DNA of 64,000 bases from G963666705 sp963666705 (lineage in GTDB: Bacteria; Pseudomonadota; Alphaproteobacteria; CADEGL01): assembly GCA_963666705.2 (NCBI GenBank), contig CAXXKO010000009.1, positions 248,001 to 312,000 of the forward strand, in the 5' to 3' direction. Below, piece by piece: positions 1 to 8,481 of the stretch. The first letter of the stretch is position 1, and each line of letters starts with the position of its first letter. The position numbers were made by a program, and so were the translations under genes. Below the pieces are notes generated by a model. It ran no database searches. It had not been told where the DNA came from and worked only from the letters and a program-made list of their open reading frames with translations.

Positions 1-1833
1 ATGCCCGACAATGACGCTGTCCTGGGTGAGATCATCGGTCAGGGCGCCGTGGTGACGGGTTTCTCGCTTGTGGACGAGGCATCGCCGCGTTTGCCCGAGG
101 TCAAGGGCACCTTCGCCATCGCCGGAGACGACCCCAGGCGTCACATCGGTAACTTCCCGGGCGCCGTTACCAGCCTGCCCGAGCTGGAGGCGGGCGCCTG
201 GGGCAACGGCTTCATCAACAGCGACCCCGACCCGGACGGCATCAACCGCCGGGTGCCGCTCGTCCTCCGGCTCGGCGACACCCTCTACCCCTCCATCGCG
301 GCCGAGGCGCTGCGCGTCGCCCAGGGCGCCGAGACTTACGTCGTCAAGGCATCGGGTGCCAGCGGGGAGGAGAATTTCGGCGAGAATACCGGGGTCGTCA
401 TGATCCGCATCGGCGACTTCTTCGTGCCCACGGACGGCGCCGGCAACATGTGGGTCCACTACACGGGTACCCGGCCCGAGCGCTACATCCCCGCCTGGGA
501 GGTGCTGGAGCCCGATTTCGACCCGGAGCGCGTGGCCGGCCGGATCATCTTCATCGGCACGTCGGCCGCCGGGCTCAAGGATATCCGCGCGACGCCCCTC
601 GACCCCGTGCTGGCGGGGGTAGAGATCCACGCCGAGGCGGCGGAGCAAATCTTCGCCGGTGACTTCATCCTGCGGCCCGACCTGACCGAGGGCCTCGAGC
701 TCGTCTATCTCCTCGCCGTCGGCCTCCTCGTCATCTTCCTGATCCCGTGGTTCGGCGCGCGCTGGAGCGGGGTGTTTGGCGTCCTCGCCATCGCCGGGGC
801 CATCGGCGCCTCCTGGTACGCCTTCGCCGCGCACCGCTGGCTGCTCGACCCGCTCTTCCCCTCGATCGCCATCCTGCTCGTCTACATCCTCGAGACGGGC
901 ATCATCTTTCTGCGCACCGAGGGCGAGAAGCGCTGGGTGCGGAACGCCTTCGGGCGCTACCTCTCGCCCGCCGTGGTGGACCAGCTGGCTGAGGATCCCG
1001 GGCGCCTGTCCCTGGGCGGCGAGATGCGGGACATGACCATCCTGTTCTGCGACATCCGCGGCTTCACCACCATATCCGAGCAGTTCGACGCCCAGGGCCT
1101 GACCCGTTTCCGCAACCGCTTCCTCACGCCCATGACCGAGCTCATCCTCGCGCACCGGGGCACCATCGACAAATACATGGGCGACGCCATCATGGCCTTC
1201 TGGAACGCGCCCATGGACGACCCCGAGCATGCCTTACAGGCCGGGCGCACGTCGCTCGCCATGGTGGAGAGGCTCGCGGCGCTCAACACGGCCTGGCGCG
1301 CCGAGGCGGAGGCGGAAGGGCGCCGCTTCATCGAGGTCCGCATGGGTGTCGGCATCAGCACGGGCGAGTGCTGCGTCGGCAACCTGGGCTCGGACCAGCG
1401 CTTCGACTATTCCGTGATCGGCGACGAGGTCAACCTCGCCTCCCGCCTCGAGGGCCAGACCAAGACCTACGGGGTGCCCATCGCCATCAGCGAGGCCGCC
1501 GCCACCGGCGCCCAGGGCTTGGCCATGCTGGAGCTCGACCTCATCACCGTGCGCGGCAAGACCCGGCCCGAGCGCGTCTTCGCGCTTCTGGGCGACGAGG
1601 CCGTGGCGCGGAGCGAGGCCCACCAGGCGCACGAGGGCCGCCACCGCACCATGCTCGCCGCCTACCGGGGCCAGGACTGGGCGGCGGCCGAGCGCCTCGT
1701 TGCCGAGTGCCGCACGCTGGCCAGCGAGCGGCTCGCGGCCCTCTACGACCTCTACGCCGAGCGCATCCGCGATTTCCGCGCCGAGAGCCCCGGAGCCGAG
1801 TGGGACGGCGTCTTCGTCGCCCTGCGCAAGTAA
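1..1833 (+). CDS. CHASE2-domain adenylate cyclase (5' end outside window)
   Basis: Class III nucleotide cyclase, predicted to make cAMP in response to a periplasmic signal. Residues 1-225 match the C-terminal part of a CHASE2 sensor. Three membrane segments follow (about 232-250, 256-277, 282-304), then a cytoplasmic cyclase domain from about residue 343. Metal-binding Asp lies in FCDIRGFT and in KYMGDAIMAF. The Lys before MGD and the Asp in FDYSVIGDEVN are the residues that select ATP over GTP in the family, so adenylate cyclase is the better call. CHASE2 domains are usually much longer, so the ATG at base 1 is probably an internal Met and the gene starts before the window. A Crp/Fnr-type regulator is encoded convergently just downstream. 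Confidence 0.9.
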   Translation: MPDNDAVLGEIIGQGAVVTGFSLVDEASPRLPEVKGTFAIAGDDPRRHIGNFPGAVTSLPELEAGAWGNGFINSDPDPDGINRRVPLVLRLGDTLYPSIAAEALRVAQGAETYVVKASGASGEENFGENTGVVMIRIGDFFVPTDGAGNMWVHYTGTRPERYIPAWEVLEPDFDPERVAGRIIFIGTSAAGLKDIRATPLDPVLAGVEIHAEAAEQIFAGDFILRPDLTEGLELVYLLAVGLLVIFLIPWFGARWSGVFGVLAIAGAIGASWYAFAAHRWLLDPLFPSIAILLVYILETGIIFLRTEGEKRWVRNAFGRYLSPAVVDQLAEDPGRLSLGGEMRDMTILFCDIRGFTTISEQFDAQGLTRFRNRFLTPMTELILAHRGTIDKYMGDAIMAFWNAPMDDPEHALQAGRTSLAMVERLAALNTAWRAEAEAEGRRFIEVRMGVGISTGECCVGNLGSDQRFDYSVIGDEVNLASRLEGQTKTYGVPIAISEAAATGAQGLAMLELDLITVRGKTRPERVFALLGDEAVARSEAHQAHEGRHRTMLAAYRGQDWAAAERLVAECRTLASERLAALYDLYAERIRDFRAESPGAEWDGVFVALRK

Positions 1834-1883
1834 TTCCCGCCCGTTCACAGCCCCGCACGAGAGGCGCCGCGAGAATGAAAAAA

Positions 1884-1907
1884 GGGCCGGATCGAAAGAT
1901 CCGGCCC
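1884..1907. terminator. Rho-independent terminator, probably bidirectional
   Basis: A perfect 10-bp GC-rich stem with a GAAA tetraloop, preceded by a run of six A and followed by AAGTTTT. It can end the cyclase transcript on the plus strand. On the minus strand, where the A-run becomes a T-run, it can end transcription of the short ORF at 1956-2054. Confidence 0.85.
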
Positions 1908-1955
1908 AAGTTTTGCGTTTGGAGAGGAGGCTCCATAAGGAGCCCGGGTAGAGCC

Positions 1956-2054
1956 CTAGAAGGGTGACCCCAGCCAGAGCTCGGCGGGAACCGAGAGCAG
2001 TAGAGAGAGGAATGTGAGCTGCAGTGCCACCAATAGCGACATGAATCTCGTCAT
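1956..2054 (-). CDS. candidate 32-residue hydrophobic peptide
   Basis: A short ORF with ATG start, TAG stop and a GGGAG ribosome-binding site about 7 bases upstream. The product begins MTRFMSLLVALQLTFLSLLL and ends VPAELWLGSPF, so it is almost entirely one membrane-spanning or signal-like segment. A terminator lies 48 bp beyond the stop, and a CRP-like palindrome lies 84 bp upstream of the start. RBS, hydrophobic segment, terminator and operator together look like a self-contained small gene. No family is recognised. Coding status is unproven, because short hydrophobic ORFs also arise by chance. Confidence 0.45.
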   Translation of the reverse strand: MTRFMSLLVALQLTFLSLLLSVPAELWLGSPF

Positions 2055-2137
2055 CGCTCAACTCCCGTGCGTTTGGTTCAGCCATCGGCGTACCCACTGC
2101 CGATGAACCCACCATATGCGACCCCAGTCACCAGGAA

Positions 2138-2153
2138 AGTGACAGCCGTCACA
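2138..2153. promoter_or_regulatory. CRP/Fnr-family operator-like palindrome
   Basis: On the minus strand the site reads TGTGA-N6-TCACT, one base off the classic CRP consensus TGTGA-N6-TCACA. It sits midway between the stop of the Crp/Fnr-like gene (2237) and the start of the small ORF (2054). It is therefore placed to control the small ORF rather than the regulator itself. A Crp-like regulator and an adenylate cyclase flank it, which supports function, but binding is inferred only from the motif. Confidence 0.55.
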
Positions 2154-2236
2154 CCCGGGTATTTTATTTTCAACTTTTTGAGATTTGGTTAAAGCCGCCC
2201 CGCGGCCGCGAGCGGCGAGGACGTGCCGCGTCGGGG

Positions 2237-2935
2237 CTACTCGCCGCGGAACTGCTCGACCATGTCCTCGAGCCGTTCCATGTCCCGCACGACGAGGGCG
2301 TTGTGCCCGCGCTTCACCAGCACCGCGCGGGCGAGGTCGCTCAGCACCCGCGCCACGGTCTCCCGCGCGGTGCTGACCCGGCTGGCGATATCGGAGTGGA
2401 TCGGGATCGGCCGGATGACGGCGGTGTTGTCGTCGCGCTCGTTCTCGCGCGCGAGGCGCAGGATCTCGGCATGAACCCTGTTGTGCGCGCCCAAGGTGCT
2501 GAGGTCCATGATCCGGTCGGTCGAGGTGCGGACGATATGGGCCAGGCGCTTCAAGAGCTCGAACGAGACGACCGGGTGGCTGCGGGCCAGCTCCTGCAGC
2601 CGCTGGGGCGAGAGGCTCGCGACCACCATCGCGGCGAGCGCCACGATGTTGGCCGAGCGCGGCTCGCCGTCGATCGCCGCCAGCTCGCCGAAATAGCCCC
2701 CCTCGCCGATGTCGTCGAAGCTCACCTCGCGGCCGCTCAGCGAGTAGTTGACCACCCGGACGCGGCCTTTGACGACGAAGAAGATGTCGCGCGAATCGGC
2801 GTGGCGGTCGATGATCTTCTCGTGGGGCGCATGCTGGCGCCAGGCGCACAAGCGCTCGAGCGACGCCAGCTCCCGCTCGCTGAGATCCTCGAGCAACTGG
2901 ATTCCGGATAGTGAGTGGCTTTCCGCCTCGCCCAC
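2237..2935 (-). CDS. Crp/Fnr family transcriptional regulator
   Basis: A 232-residue cyclic-nucleotide-binding regulator. The N-terminal beta-roll carries a phosphate-binding cassette (GEGGYFGELAAIDGEPRSA) with the Glu and Arg-Ser that contact cAMP in CRP. A long dimer helix follows, then a C-terminal winged HTH (around SDIASRVSTARETVARVL). The FNR iron-sulfur cysteine pattern is absent, so cAMP sensing fits better than oxygen sensing. The start is GTG at 2935, preceded by a GGGGGGAG ribosome-binding site. The gene is convergent with an adenylate cyclase, so the two may form a local cAMP circuit, although convergent genes need not be functionally linked. Confidence 0.9.
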   Translation of the reverse strand: MGEAESHSLSGIQLLEDLSERELASLERLCAWRQHAPHEKIIDRHADSRDIFFVVKGRVRVVNYSLSGREVSFDDIGEGGYFGELAAIDGEPRSANIVALAAMVVASLSPQRLQELARSHPVVSFELLKRLAHIVRTSTDRIMDLSTLGAHNRVHAEILRLARENERDDNTAVIRPIPIHSDIASRVSTARETVARVLSDLARAVLVKRGHNALVVRDMERLEDMVEQFRGE

Positions 2936-3029
2936 CGTCTGCTCCCCCCGACCGTTGCCCGCATGTTAGCGCCCGCAACGGCCCCTGGCGAGAGGTGAAT
3001 GATAGGGTGGCCGGCCCTAATCGCCGGCC

Positions 3030-3299
3030 CTAATCGAAGGGACGGACTCGGGTAACGGCGGCCTTGTTGATGAGGTGGACATCGTCGCCGTCGTCGACGA
3101 AGGGGAAGAAGTGCTCCGCGCCGTTCAGCAGGTCCTGGATGCGCATGGTGGCGTCGATGAAGACGTAGCCGGTGAGGACCTGACCGTCCTCGAGCTTGAC
3201 CTCGGCATACTCGCGGACCTTGGGCACGCGCATCGCGCCGCGTGCCGCCAGGCGGGGATGCGGTATGGCCGCGCTCGTGTCGGTGTGCTTGCGCCACAT
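3030..3299 (-). CDS. hypothetical protein, 89 residues
   Basis: A small protein I cannot assign. The first 25 residues are basic and Ala-rich. The remainder looks like a compact beta-barrel: alternating hydrophobic strands around EVKLEDGQVLTGYVFIDA, then a helix (RIQDLLNG), FFPFVDDGDD and a final strand LINKAAVTRVRPF. The pattern recalls small Sm-like or ligand-barrel domains, but that is only an impression. It is transcribed away from the PhaJ-like gene, with about 180 bp between them. The last codons are duplicated just past the stop (CGATTAGGGCCGG twice, 13 bp apart). Confidence 0.7.
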   Translation of the reverse strand: MWRKHTDTSAAIPHPRLAARGAMRVPKVREYAEVKLEDGQVLTGYVFIDATMRIQDLLNGAEHFFPFVDDGDDVHLINKAAVTRVRPFD

Positions 3300-3426
3300 G
3301 GCTTGTCACTCCTCCAACGCGGGGCTTGGCGTCGAACATGGAGTATGCGGCATGAGGGCTTAAGATTCGGTTTCGCCGGAGATTGCGCCGTGGGCCGGCT
3401 TGCCGCGTCAGGACGCGGTGGGTATA

Positions 3427-3454
3427 GTGCAGTGCACAATACATTGCATTGCAA
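3427..3454. promoter_or_regulatory. paired TGCA palindromes upstream of the hydratase gene
   Basis: Two odd-length perfect palindromes, GTGCAGTGCAC (3427-3437) and TTGCATTGCAA (3444-3454), have centres 17 bp apart and end 26 bp before the hydratase ATG. TGC/GCA-rich operators of this kind are bound by PhaR-type regulators of polyhydroxyalkanoate genes in alphaproteobacteria. The adjacent gene encodes a PhaJ-like enzyme, so the fit is plausible. The regulator assignment is inference. Confidence 0.5.
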
Positions 3455-3480
3455 CATAACGGGAATGGAGAGGTAGGGTT

Positions 3481-3951
3481 ATGTCGCCAGATGCATCCGC
3501 CGGCCTCAAGGTGCCGGGGACCAGGGGCCTAAATGGCTACGATTTCGAGGAGCTTGCCGTCGGCATGACGGCGCTCCACGGCAAGACCGTGACCGATGCC
3601 GACATCGTGTTGTTCTCGGGCGTCTCGGGCGATACCAATCCCCTCCACCTCAACCACGACTTCGCCAGCCGCACCATGTTCGGTGGAGCCATCGTCCACG
3701 GCATGCTGACCGCGAGCCTGATTTCGACCGTGATCGGCACGCGCCTGCCGGGGCCGGGCTGTGTCTATATGAGTCAGAGCCTCTTCTTCCGTGCCCCCGT
3801 GCGGGTCGGCGACACGGTCGAGGTGTGCGCCACCATCATCGAGCTCGTGCCCGAGAAGCGCCGCGCGCGGCTCGAAACCGTGTGCGCCGTCGATGAGGCG
3901 GTGGTGCTCGACGGCGAGGCGCTCGTCATGGTGCCCGCGCGGCCGGCCTGA
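3481..3951 (+). CDS. MaoC/PhaJ-like (R)-specific enoyl-CoA hydratase
   Basis: A 156-residue single hot-dog-fold hydratase that would add water to trans-2-enoyl-CoA to give (R)-3-hydroxyacyl-CoA, feeding polyhydroxyalkanoate synthesis or fatty-acid metabolism. The hydratase-2 motif is clear at about residues 45-80 (FSGVSGDTNPLHLNHDFA, then FGGAIVHGML), with the catalytic Asp and His spaced as in PhaJ. The length is typical of PhaJ. A GGAGAGG ribosome-binding site precedes the ATG. Paired TGCA palindromes upstream suggest control by a PhaR-like repressor. A general MaoC-domain dehydratase acting on another acyl-CoA remains possible. Confidence 0.85.
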   Translation: MSPDASAGLKVPGTRGLNGYDFEELAVGMTALHGKTVTDADIVLFSGVSGDTNPLHLNHDFASRTMFGGAIVHGMLTASLISTVIGTRLPGPGCVYMSQSLFFRAPVRVGDTVEVCATIIELVPEKRRARLETVCAVDEAVVLDGEALVMVPARPA

Positions 3952-4034
3952 GCCGGTGGGCCGGCCCGAACGCCATTCCGCTTGCAAGACGCCGGCTTCC
4001 CGTTACTTTCTTCCGCCGGGAGGACCGACCGCTC

Positions 4035-5012
4035 ATGCGGATTTTCAGGCACCATACAGATCTGCCGGAAGACGCGCGCGGCGCTGTCGTGGCGCTCGGC
4101 AATTTCGACGGCATCCATCTCGGCCACCAGGCCATCTTGGCCGAGGCCGCCAGCATCGCCCGCGATGCGGGTGCCAGGCTTTCGGTGCTGACCTTCGAGC
4201 CGCACCCGCGGCAGATGTTCCAGCCCGGCACGCCGGCCTACCGCCTCACGCCCTTCCGCATCAAGGCCCGGCAACTGGCGGAGCTGGGGGTCGAGGATCT
4301 CTTCGTGCTGCATTTCGACGCGGCGCTCGCGGCGCTCGAGGCCGAGGCGTTCGTCGAGGGGGTGCTGGCCCGGGGGCTCGGCGCGCGCCACGTCGTCGTC
4401 GGTTACAATTTCACCTTCGGGCACCGCCGGCAGGGCAACGTGGAGCGGCTCCAGGCGCTCGGCGGCGAGCACGGCTTCGGCGTCACCAGCCTCGAGCCCG
4501 TCGAGAATGCGGACGGCGTGACCTATTCCTCGACCATGATCCGTGATTTCCTCATGCGCGGCGAGCCAGCCCGCGCCAGCGCCCTCCTGGGCCGCTTCTG
4601 GGAGATCGAGGGCCGGGTCGAGCACGGCGACGAGCGCGGCCGGACGATCGGCTTTCCCACCGCCAACGTGGCGATGGGCGAATACATCGTGCCGGCGCTC
4701 GGCGTCTACGCCGTGCGCGCCGGCATCGACGAGGGCACCGAGACCGTGTGGCGCGACGGCGCCGCCAATCTCGGGCGCCGGCCGACGGTCGATGGCCAGA
4801 GCCTCACCCTCGAGGCCCATCTCTTCGATTTCGCGGGCGACCTCTACGGCCGGCACCTGCGCGTGGCGCTCGTCGAGCGGTTGCGGCCGGAGAAGAAGTT
4901 TGACGGGCTCGACGCATTGAAGGCACAAATCGCCCGGGATTGCGCGGACGCGCGGCGCATCCTGGCGGTCGCGCCGCCGCGCCCGGCCGCCGATACGCGC
5001 GCGGCTGACTGA
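4035..5012 (+). CDS. ribF: bifunctional riboflavin kinase/FAD synthetase
   Basis: Phosphorylates riboflavin to FMN and adenylates FMN to FAD. The N-terminal FAD synthetase domain has the nucleotidyltransferase signature GNFDGIHLGHQ near residue 22, GYNFTFGHRRQG near 122 and SSTMIRDFL near 163. The C-terminal riboflavin kinase domain has GRTIGFPTANV near 198 and the conserved Asn in NLGRRPT. At 325 residues it is full length for RibF. It leads the operon ribF-ileS-lspA-bamF-like, an arrangement widespread in proteobacteria. Its stop codon lies inside the first of four 15-bp repeats that fill the gap to ileS. Confidence 0.97.
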   Translation: MRIFRHHTDLPEDARGAVVALGNFDGIHLGHQAILAEAASIARDAGARLSVLTFEPHPRQMFQPGTPAYRLTPFRIKARQLAELGVEDLFVLHFDAALAALEAEAFVEGVLARGLGARHVVVGYNFTFGHRRQGNVERLQALGGEHGFGVTSLEPVENADGVTYSSTMIRDFLMRGEPARASALLGRFWEIEGRVEHGDERGRTIGFPTANVAMGEYIVPALGVYAVRAGIDEGTETVWRDGAANLGRRPTVDGQSLTLEAHLFDFAGDLYGRHLRVALVERLRPEKKFDGLDALKAQIARDCADARRILAVAPPRPAADTRAAD

Positions 5013-5067
5013 CGGACCACGCACTGACGGACCACGCACTGACGGATCACGCACTGACGGACCACGC
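5008..5067. repeat. four tandem 15-bp repeats between ribF and ileS
   Basis: The unit ACTGACGGACCACGC is repeated four times head to tail. Only the third copy differs (GGATC for GGACC). The array begins at the ribF stop codon and ends one base before the ileS ATG. Each unit contains GACGGA, the only Shine-Dalgarno-like sequence near the ileS start, so the array multiplies the presumed translation-initiation region. Confidence 0.9.
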
Positions 5068-5068
5068 A

Positions 5069-7918
5069 ATGGCGACCGATTACAAAAGCACCGTGTTCCT
5101 GCCCCGGAGCAGCTTTCCCATGAAAGCCAACCTGCCCTTGCGCGAGCCCGAGATGCTGGCCCGCTGGCGCGAGATGGGCCTCTACGAGCGCATGCGGGCG
5201 GCGCGCGCCGGGCGCGAGCGGTTCACCCTGCACGACGGCCCGCCCTACGCCAACGGCCACCTCCATATCGGCCACGCCCTCAACAAGATCCTCAAGGACG
5301 TCATCAACCGCTCCCAGCAGATGCTGGGCAAGGATGTCGCCTACGTCCCCGGCTGGGACTGCCACGGCCTGCCCATCGAGTGGATGGTCGAGGAGAGCTA
5401 CCGGGCGGCGGGCAAGAACAAGGACGAGGTGCCCATCGTCCAGTTCCGGCGCGAATGCCGCGAGTTCGCCGAGAAGTGGATCGCGATCCAGAACGAGGAG
5501 TTCCAGCGCCTGGGTGTCGAGGGCGATTGGGGCCGGCCCTACCTCACCATGTCCTACGACGCCGAGGCCCAGATCGTACGCGAGCTGGGCAAGTTCCTGA
5601 TGAGCGGCAGCCTCTACCGGGGCTCGCGGCCGATCCTGTGGTCGGTGGTGGAGAGGACGGCGCTGGCCGACGCCGAGGTCGAATACGAGGATCACGTCTC
5701 GACCACCATCCATGTCCGCTTCCCGGTCCTCGACACGGCGCCGCGCGAAGAGCTGCGTGGCGCCAGCGTGATCGTCTGGACGACGACGCCCTGGACCATC
5801 CCCGGCAACCGGGCCATCGCCGTCGATGCGGACGAGGATTACGTCCGCGTGCGGGTGACCGAGGTGGCCGAAGGCTCGCGCGCGGTGGTGGGGGAAGAGA
5901 TCCTGGTCGCTGGCGCGCTTCTCGCGGCGGTCGCGAAGGACTGTGGCATCGCCGGCCACGAGGTGGTGGCCAGGCTCCCGGGTCGGACGCTCGCGGGAGC
6001 CGTCTGCGCCCATCCGCTGCGGGGCCAGGGGTACGATTTCGATGTCCCCGTCCTGGCGGCCGGTTTCGTCACCATGGACCAGGGCACGGGCTGCGTGCAT
6101 ATCGCACCCGGTCACGGCGCCGACGATTTCCACCTGGGCCTGGCCCACGGCATCGAGGTGCCGTTCACCGTGGGCGAAGACGGCGGCTTCCTCGATTCCG
6201 TGCCGCTCTTCGCCGGGCGCCAGGTGCTTACGGGCGAGGGCGAGACGGGCGACGCGGACGACAGCGTGGCGGCGGCGCTCGAAGCGGCCGGCGGCCTCCT
6301 GTCGCGCGGGCGGCTGCGCCACAGCTATCCCCATTCCTGGCGCTCGAAGGCCCCGCTCATCTTCCGCAACACGGCGCAATGGTTCATCAGTATGTCGGAC
6401 ACGGGCCTGCGCGATACCGCCCTCTCGGCCATCGAAGCGACCCGGTGGGTGCCGCCCGCGGGCCGCAACCGCATCGCATCCATGGTCGAGGGCCGCCCCG
6501 ACTGGTGCATCTCGCGCCAGCGCGCCTGGGGCGTGCCGATCCCGGTCTTCGTCGACAAACGGACGGGCGAGCCGCTGCGCGACCAGGCGGTGATCGACCG
6601 CATTGCCACCGTGATCGAGGCGGAGGGCGCGGACGCCTGGTTCTCGAGCGCGCCGGCGCGCTTCCTCGGCGACGGATACAACGCCGACGATTACGAGCAG
6701 GTGCGCGACATCGTCGAGGTGTGGTTCGAATCGGGCTCCACCCACAGCTTCGTGCTCGAGGCCCGGGACGACCTCGATTGGCCGGCCTCCCTCTACCTCG
6801 AGGGCTCCGACCAGCACCGCGGCTGGTTCCAGTCCTCGCTCCTCGAATCCTGCGGCACCCGTGGCCGCGCGCCCTTCGACGCGGTCCTGACCCACGGCTT
6901 CGTCATGGCCGAGGACGGCCGCAAGATGTCGAAGTCCCTCGGCAACGTGGTGGCCCCGCAGGCGGTCATCGATAAGAGCGGGGCGGAGATCCTGCGCCTC
7001 TGGGTGGTCGGCAGCGACTATTCCGAGGACCTGCGCATCGGGCCCGAGATCCTCAAGCACCACGCCGACGTTTACCGCCGGCTGCGCAACACGCTCCGCT
7101 ACATGATCGGCAACCTCGATGGCTTCGGGCCCGCCGAGCGCCTGCCGCCAACCGGGATGCCGGAGCTCGACCGCTGGGTGCTGCACCGCCTCTACGAGCT
7201 CGATGGCCTGGTCCGGCGCTGCTGCGCGGATTTCGACTTCCACACCCTGTTCACGGCACTCCACACCTTCTGCGCCACCGACCTCTCGGCCTTCTATTTC
7301 GACATCCGCAAGGACGCGCTCTATTGCGATGCCCTCGCCTCACCGTTGCGCCGCGCGGCGCGATCCGTGCTCGACGAGGCCTTCCAGTGCCTCGTCACCT
7401 GGCTCGCGCCCGTGCTCTGCTTCACGGCCGAGGAGGCCTGGCTCGCGCGCGACGAGGCGGGCCGGGCCGGGGGCAGCGTCCACTTGACCGAGTTCCCCAC
7501 CGTACCGGCCGAATGGCGCGACGACGACCTGGCCGAGAAGTGGCGCAAGGTGCGGGCGCTGCGCCGCGTCGTCACCGGCGCGCTCGAGCTGGAGCGGGCG
7601 GAAAAGCGCATCGGCGCCAGCATGCAGGCTCACCCGGTGGTCCATGCCGGGCGCGAATTCGTGGAGGCCATGGCGGGCGTCGACCTGGCCGAGATCGCCA
7701 TCACCTCGGGCGCCACGCTGGTGGAAGGCGCCGCGCCCGCGGGGGCCTTCACCGTCGACGACGTGCCGGGCGTGGCGGTGGTCCCCGGTCTGGCCGCGGG
7801 CGAGAAGTGCGAGCGGTGCTGGAAGGTGCTGCCCGACGTGGGCTCCGTTGCCGGCTACGAGGACGCCTGCGCGCGCTGCGCCGACGCCGTCGAGCAGCTG
7901 ACCGAGGCGGCGGACTGA
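5069..7918 (+). CDS. ileS: isoleucyl-tRNA synthetase
   Basis: Charges tRNA-Ile in the cytoplasm. The 949-residue class I synthetase shows the HIGH motif (NGHLHIGHALN, about residue 68), the CP1 editing insertion, the KMSKS loop (DGRKMSKSLGN, about 615) and the anticodon-binding domain. A C-terminal zinc site has CERCW followed by CARC, as in bacterial eukaryote-distinct IleRS. The length is normal. The start is the ATG directly after the 15-bp repeat array. lspA follows about 50 bp downstream, as in many proteobacteria. Confidence 0.98.
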   Translation: MATDYKSTVFLPRSSFPMKANLPLREPEMLARWREMGLYERMRAARAGRERFTLHDGPPYANGHLHIGHALNKILKDVINRSQQMLGKDVAYVPGWDCHGLPIEWMVEESYRAAGKNKDEVPIVQFRRECREFAEKWIAIQNEEFQRLGVEGDWGRPYLTMSYDAEAQIVRELGKFLMSGSLYRGSRPILWSVVERTALADAEVEYEDHVSTTIHVRFPVLDTAPREELRGASVIVWTTTPWTIPGNRAIAVDADEDYVRVRVTEVAEGSRAVVGEEILVAGALLAAVAKDCGIAGHEVVARLPGRTLAGAVCAHPLRGQGYDFDVPVLAAGFVTMDQGTGCVHIAPGHGADDFHLGLAHGIEVPFTVGEDGGFLDSVPLFAGRQVLTGEGETGDADDSVAAALEAAGGLLSRGRLRHSYPHSWRSKAPLIFRNTAQWFISMSDTGLRDTALSAIEATRWVPPAGRNRIASMVEGRPDWCISRQRAWGVPIPVFVDKRTGEPLRDQAVIDRIATVIEAEGADAWFSSAPARFLGDGYNADDYEQVRDIVEVWFESGSTHSFVLEARDDLDWPASLYLEGSDQHRGWFQSSLLESCGTRGRAPFDAVLTHGFVMAEDGRKMSKSLGNVVAPQAVIDKSGAEILRLWVVGSDYSEDLRIGPEILKHHADVYRRLRNTLRYMIGNLDGFGPAERLPPTGMPELDRWVLHRLYELDGLVRRCCADFDFHTLFTALHTFCATDLSAFYFDIRKDALYCDALASPLRRAARSVLDEAFQCLVTWLAPVLCFTAEEAWLARDEAGRAGGSVHLTEFPTVPAEWRDDDLAEKWRKVRALRRVVTGALELERAEKRIGASMQAHPVVHAGREFVEAMAGVDLAEIAITSGATLVEGAAPAGAFTVDDVPGVAVVPGLAAGEKCERCWKVLPDVGSVAGYEDACARCADAVEQLTEAAD

Positions 7919-7968
7919 GCCCGCACCAGGCCCCGACGCGGCGACGGCCGGCCAGCGTCCCGGGCCGC

Positions 7969-8424
7969 GTGGGTTTGCGGGTCGGCCTCGCCGCGGCCTT
8001 CCTCACGCTCGCGCTCGACCAGCTCTCGAAATTCTGGATCCTCGATTCCGTGATGGACCCGCCGCGGACGATCGCCGTGGCGCCCTTCTTCGACATCGTG
8101 CTGGTCTGGAACCGGGGCGTGAGCTTCGGCCTCTTCGAGAGGGAGGGGCCGTGGCTCCTGCTCGCGATCGCGGCCGCGATCGTCACCGTCCTCGTGGTCT
8201 GGCTGGCCCGGACGCGGCGGCGCTTGCTCGCGCTCGCGCTCGGTCTCGTCATCGGTGGGGCGCTCGGCAACGCGGGCGACCGCCTGATGCACGGCGCGGT
8301 GGTGGATTTCCTCGATTTCCACGCCGGCGACCTGCACTGGCCGGCATTCAACGTCGCCGATTCGGCGATCACGATCGGCGTTGCCCTGATGCTGCTCGAT
8401 GGCTTGTTCGAGCGGCGCGGGTGA
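7969..8424 (+). CDS. lspA: lipoprotein signal peptidase (signal peptidase II)
   Basis: Inner-membrane aspartic peptidase that removes the signal peptide of diacylglyceryl-modified prolipoproteins. Four membrane segments are visible. The LspA signature follows: LALDQLSKFWI near residue 16, then VWNRGVSFGLF, and the two catalytic Asp residues in GNAGDRL and FNVADSAI. No ATG exists in frame near the expected start. GTG at 7969 gives 151 residues, slightly short of the usual 160-170, and TTG at 7975 is an alternative. The next gene encodes a lipoprotein, a natural substrate. Confidence 0.93.
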   Translation: MGLRVGLAAAFLTLALDQLSKFWILDSVMDPPRTIAVAPFFDIVLVWNRGVSFGLFEREGPWLLLAIAAAIVTVLVVWLARTRRRLLALALGLVIGGALGNAGDRLMHGAVVDFLDFHAGDLHWPAFNVADSAITIGVALMLLDGLFERRG

Positions 8425-8481
8425 CCTAGTATCATCTACTGTGGTGCAGGTGGGACATGACCCACGCACCGTGCGGGAAAG

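Noticed and set aside
1234..2115. 293-codon minus-strand open frame
   Set aside because: Mostly antisense to the cyclase gene; low-complexity Ala/Gly/Arg composition typical of GC-rich shadow frames.
5008..5067. short tandem array as a possible CRISPR
   Set aside because: The 15-bp units are contiguous with no spacers, and no cas genes are present.
4844..7264. 806-codon minus-strand open frame antisense to ileS
   Set aside because: Codon-position mirror of ileS with no recognisable domain; long antisense frames are expected at this GC content.
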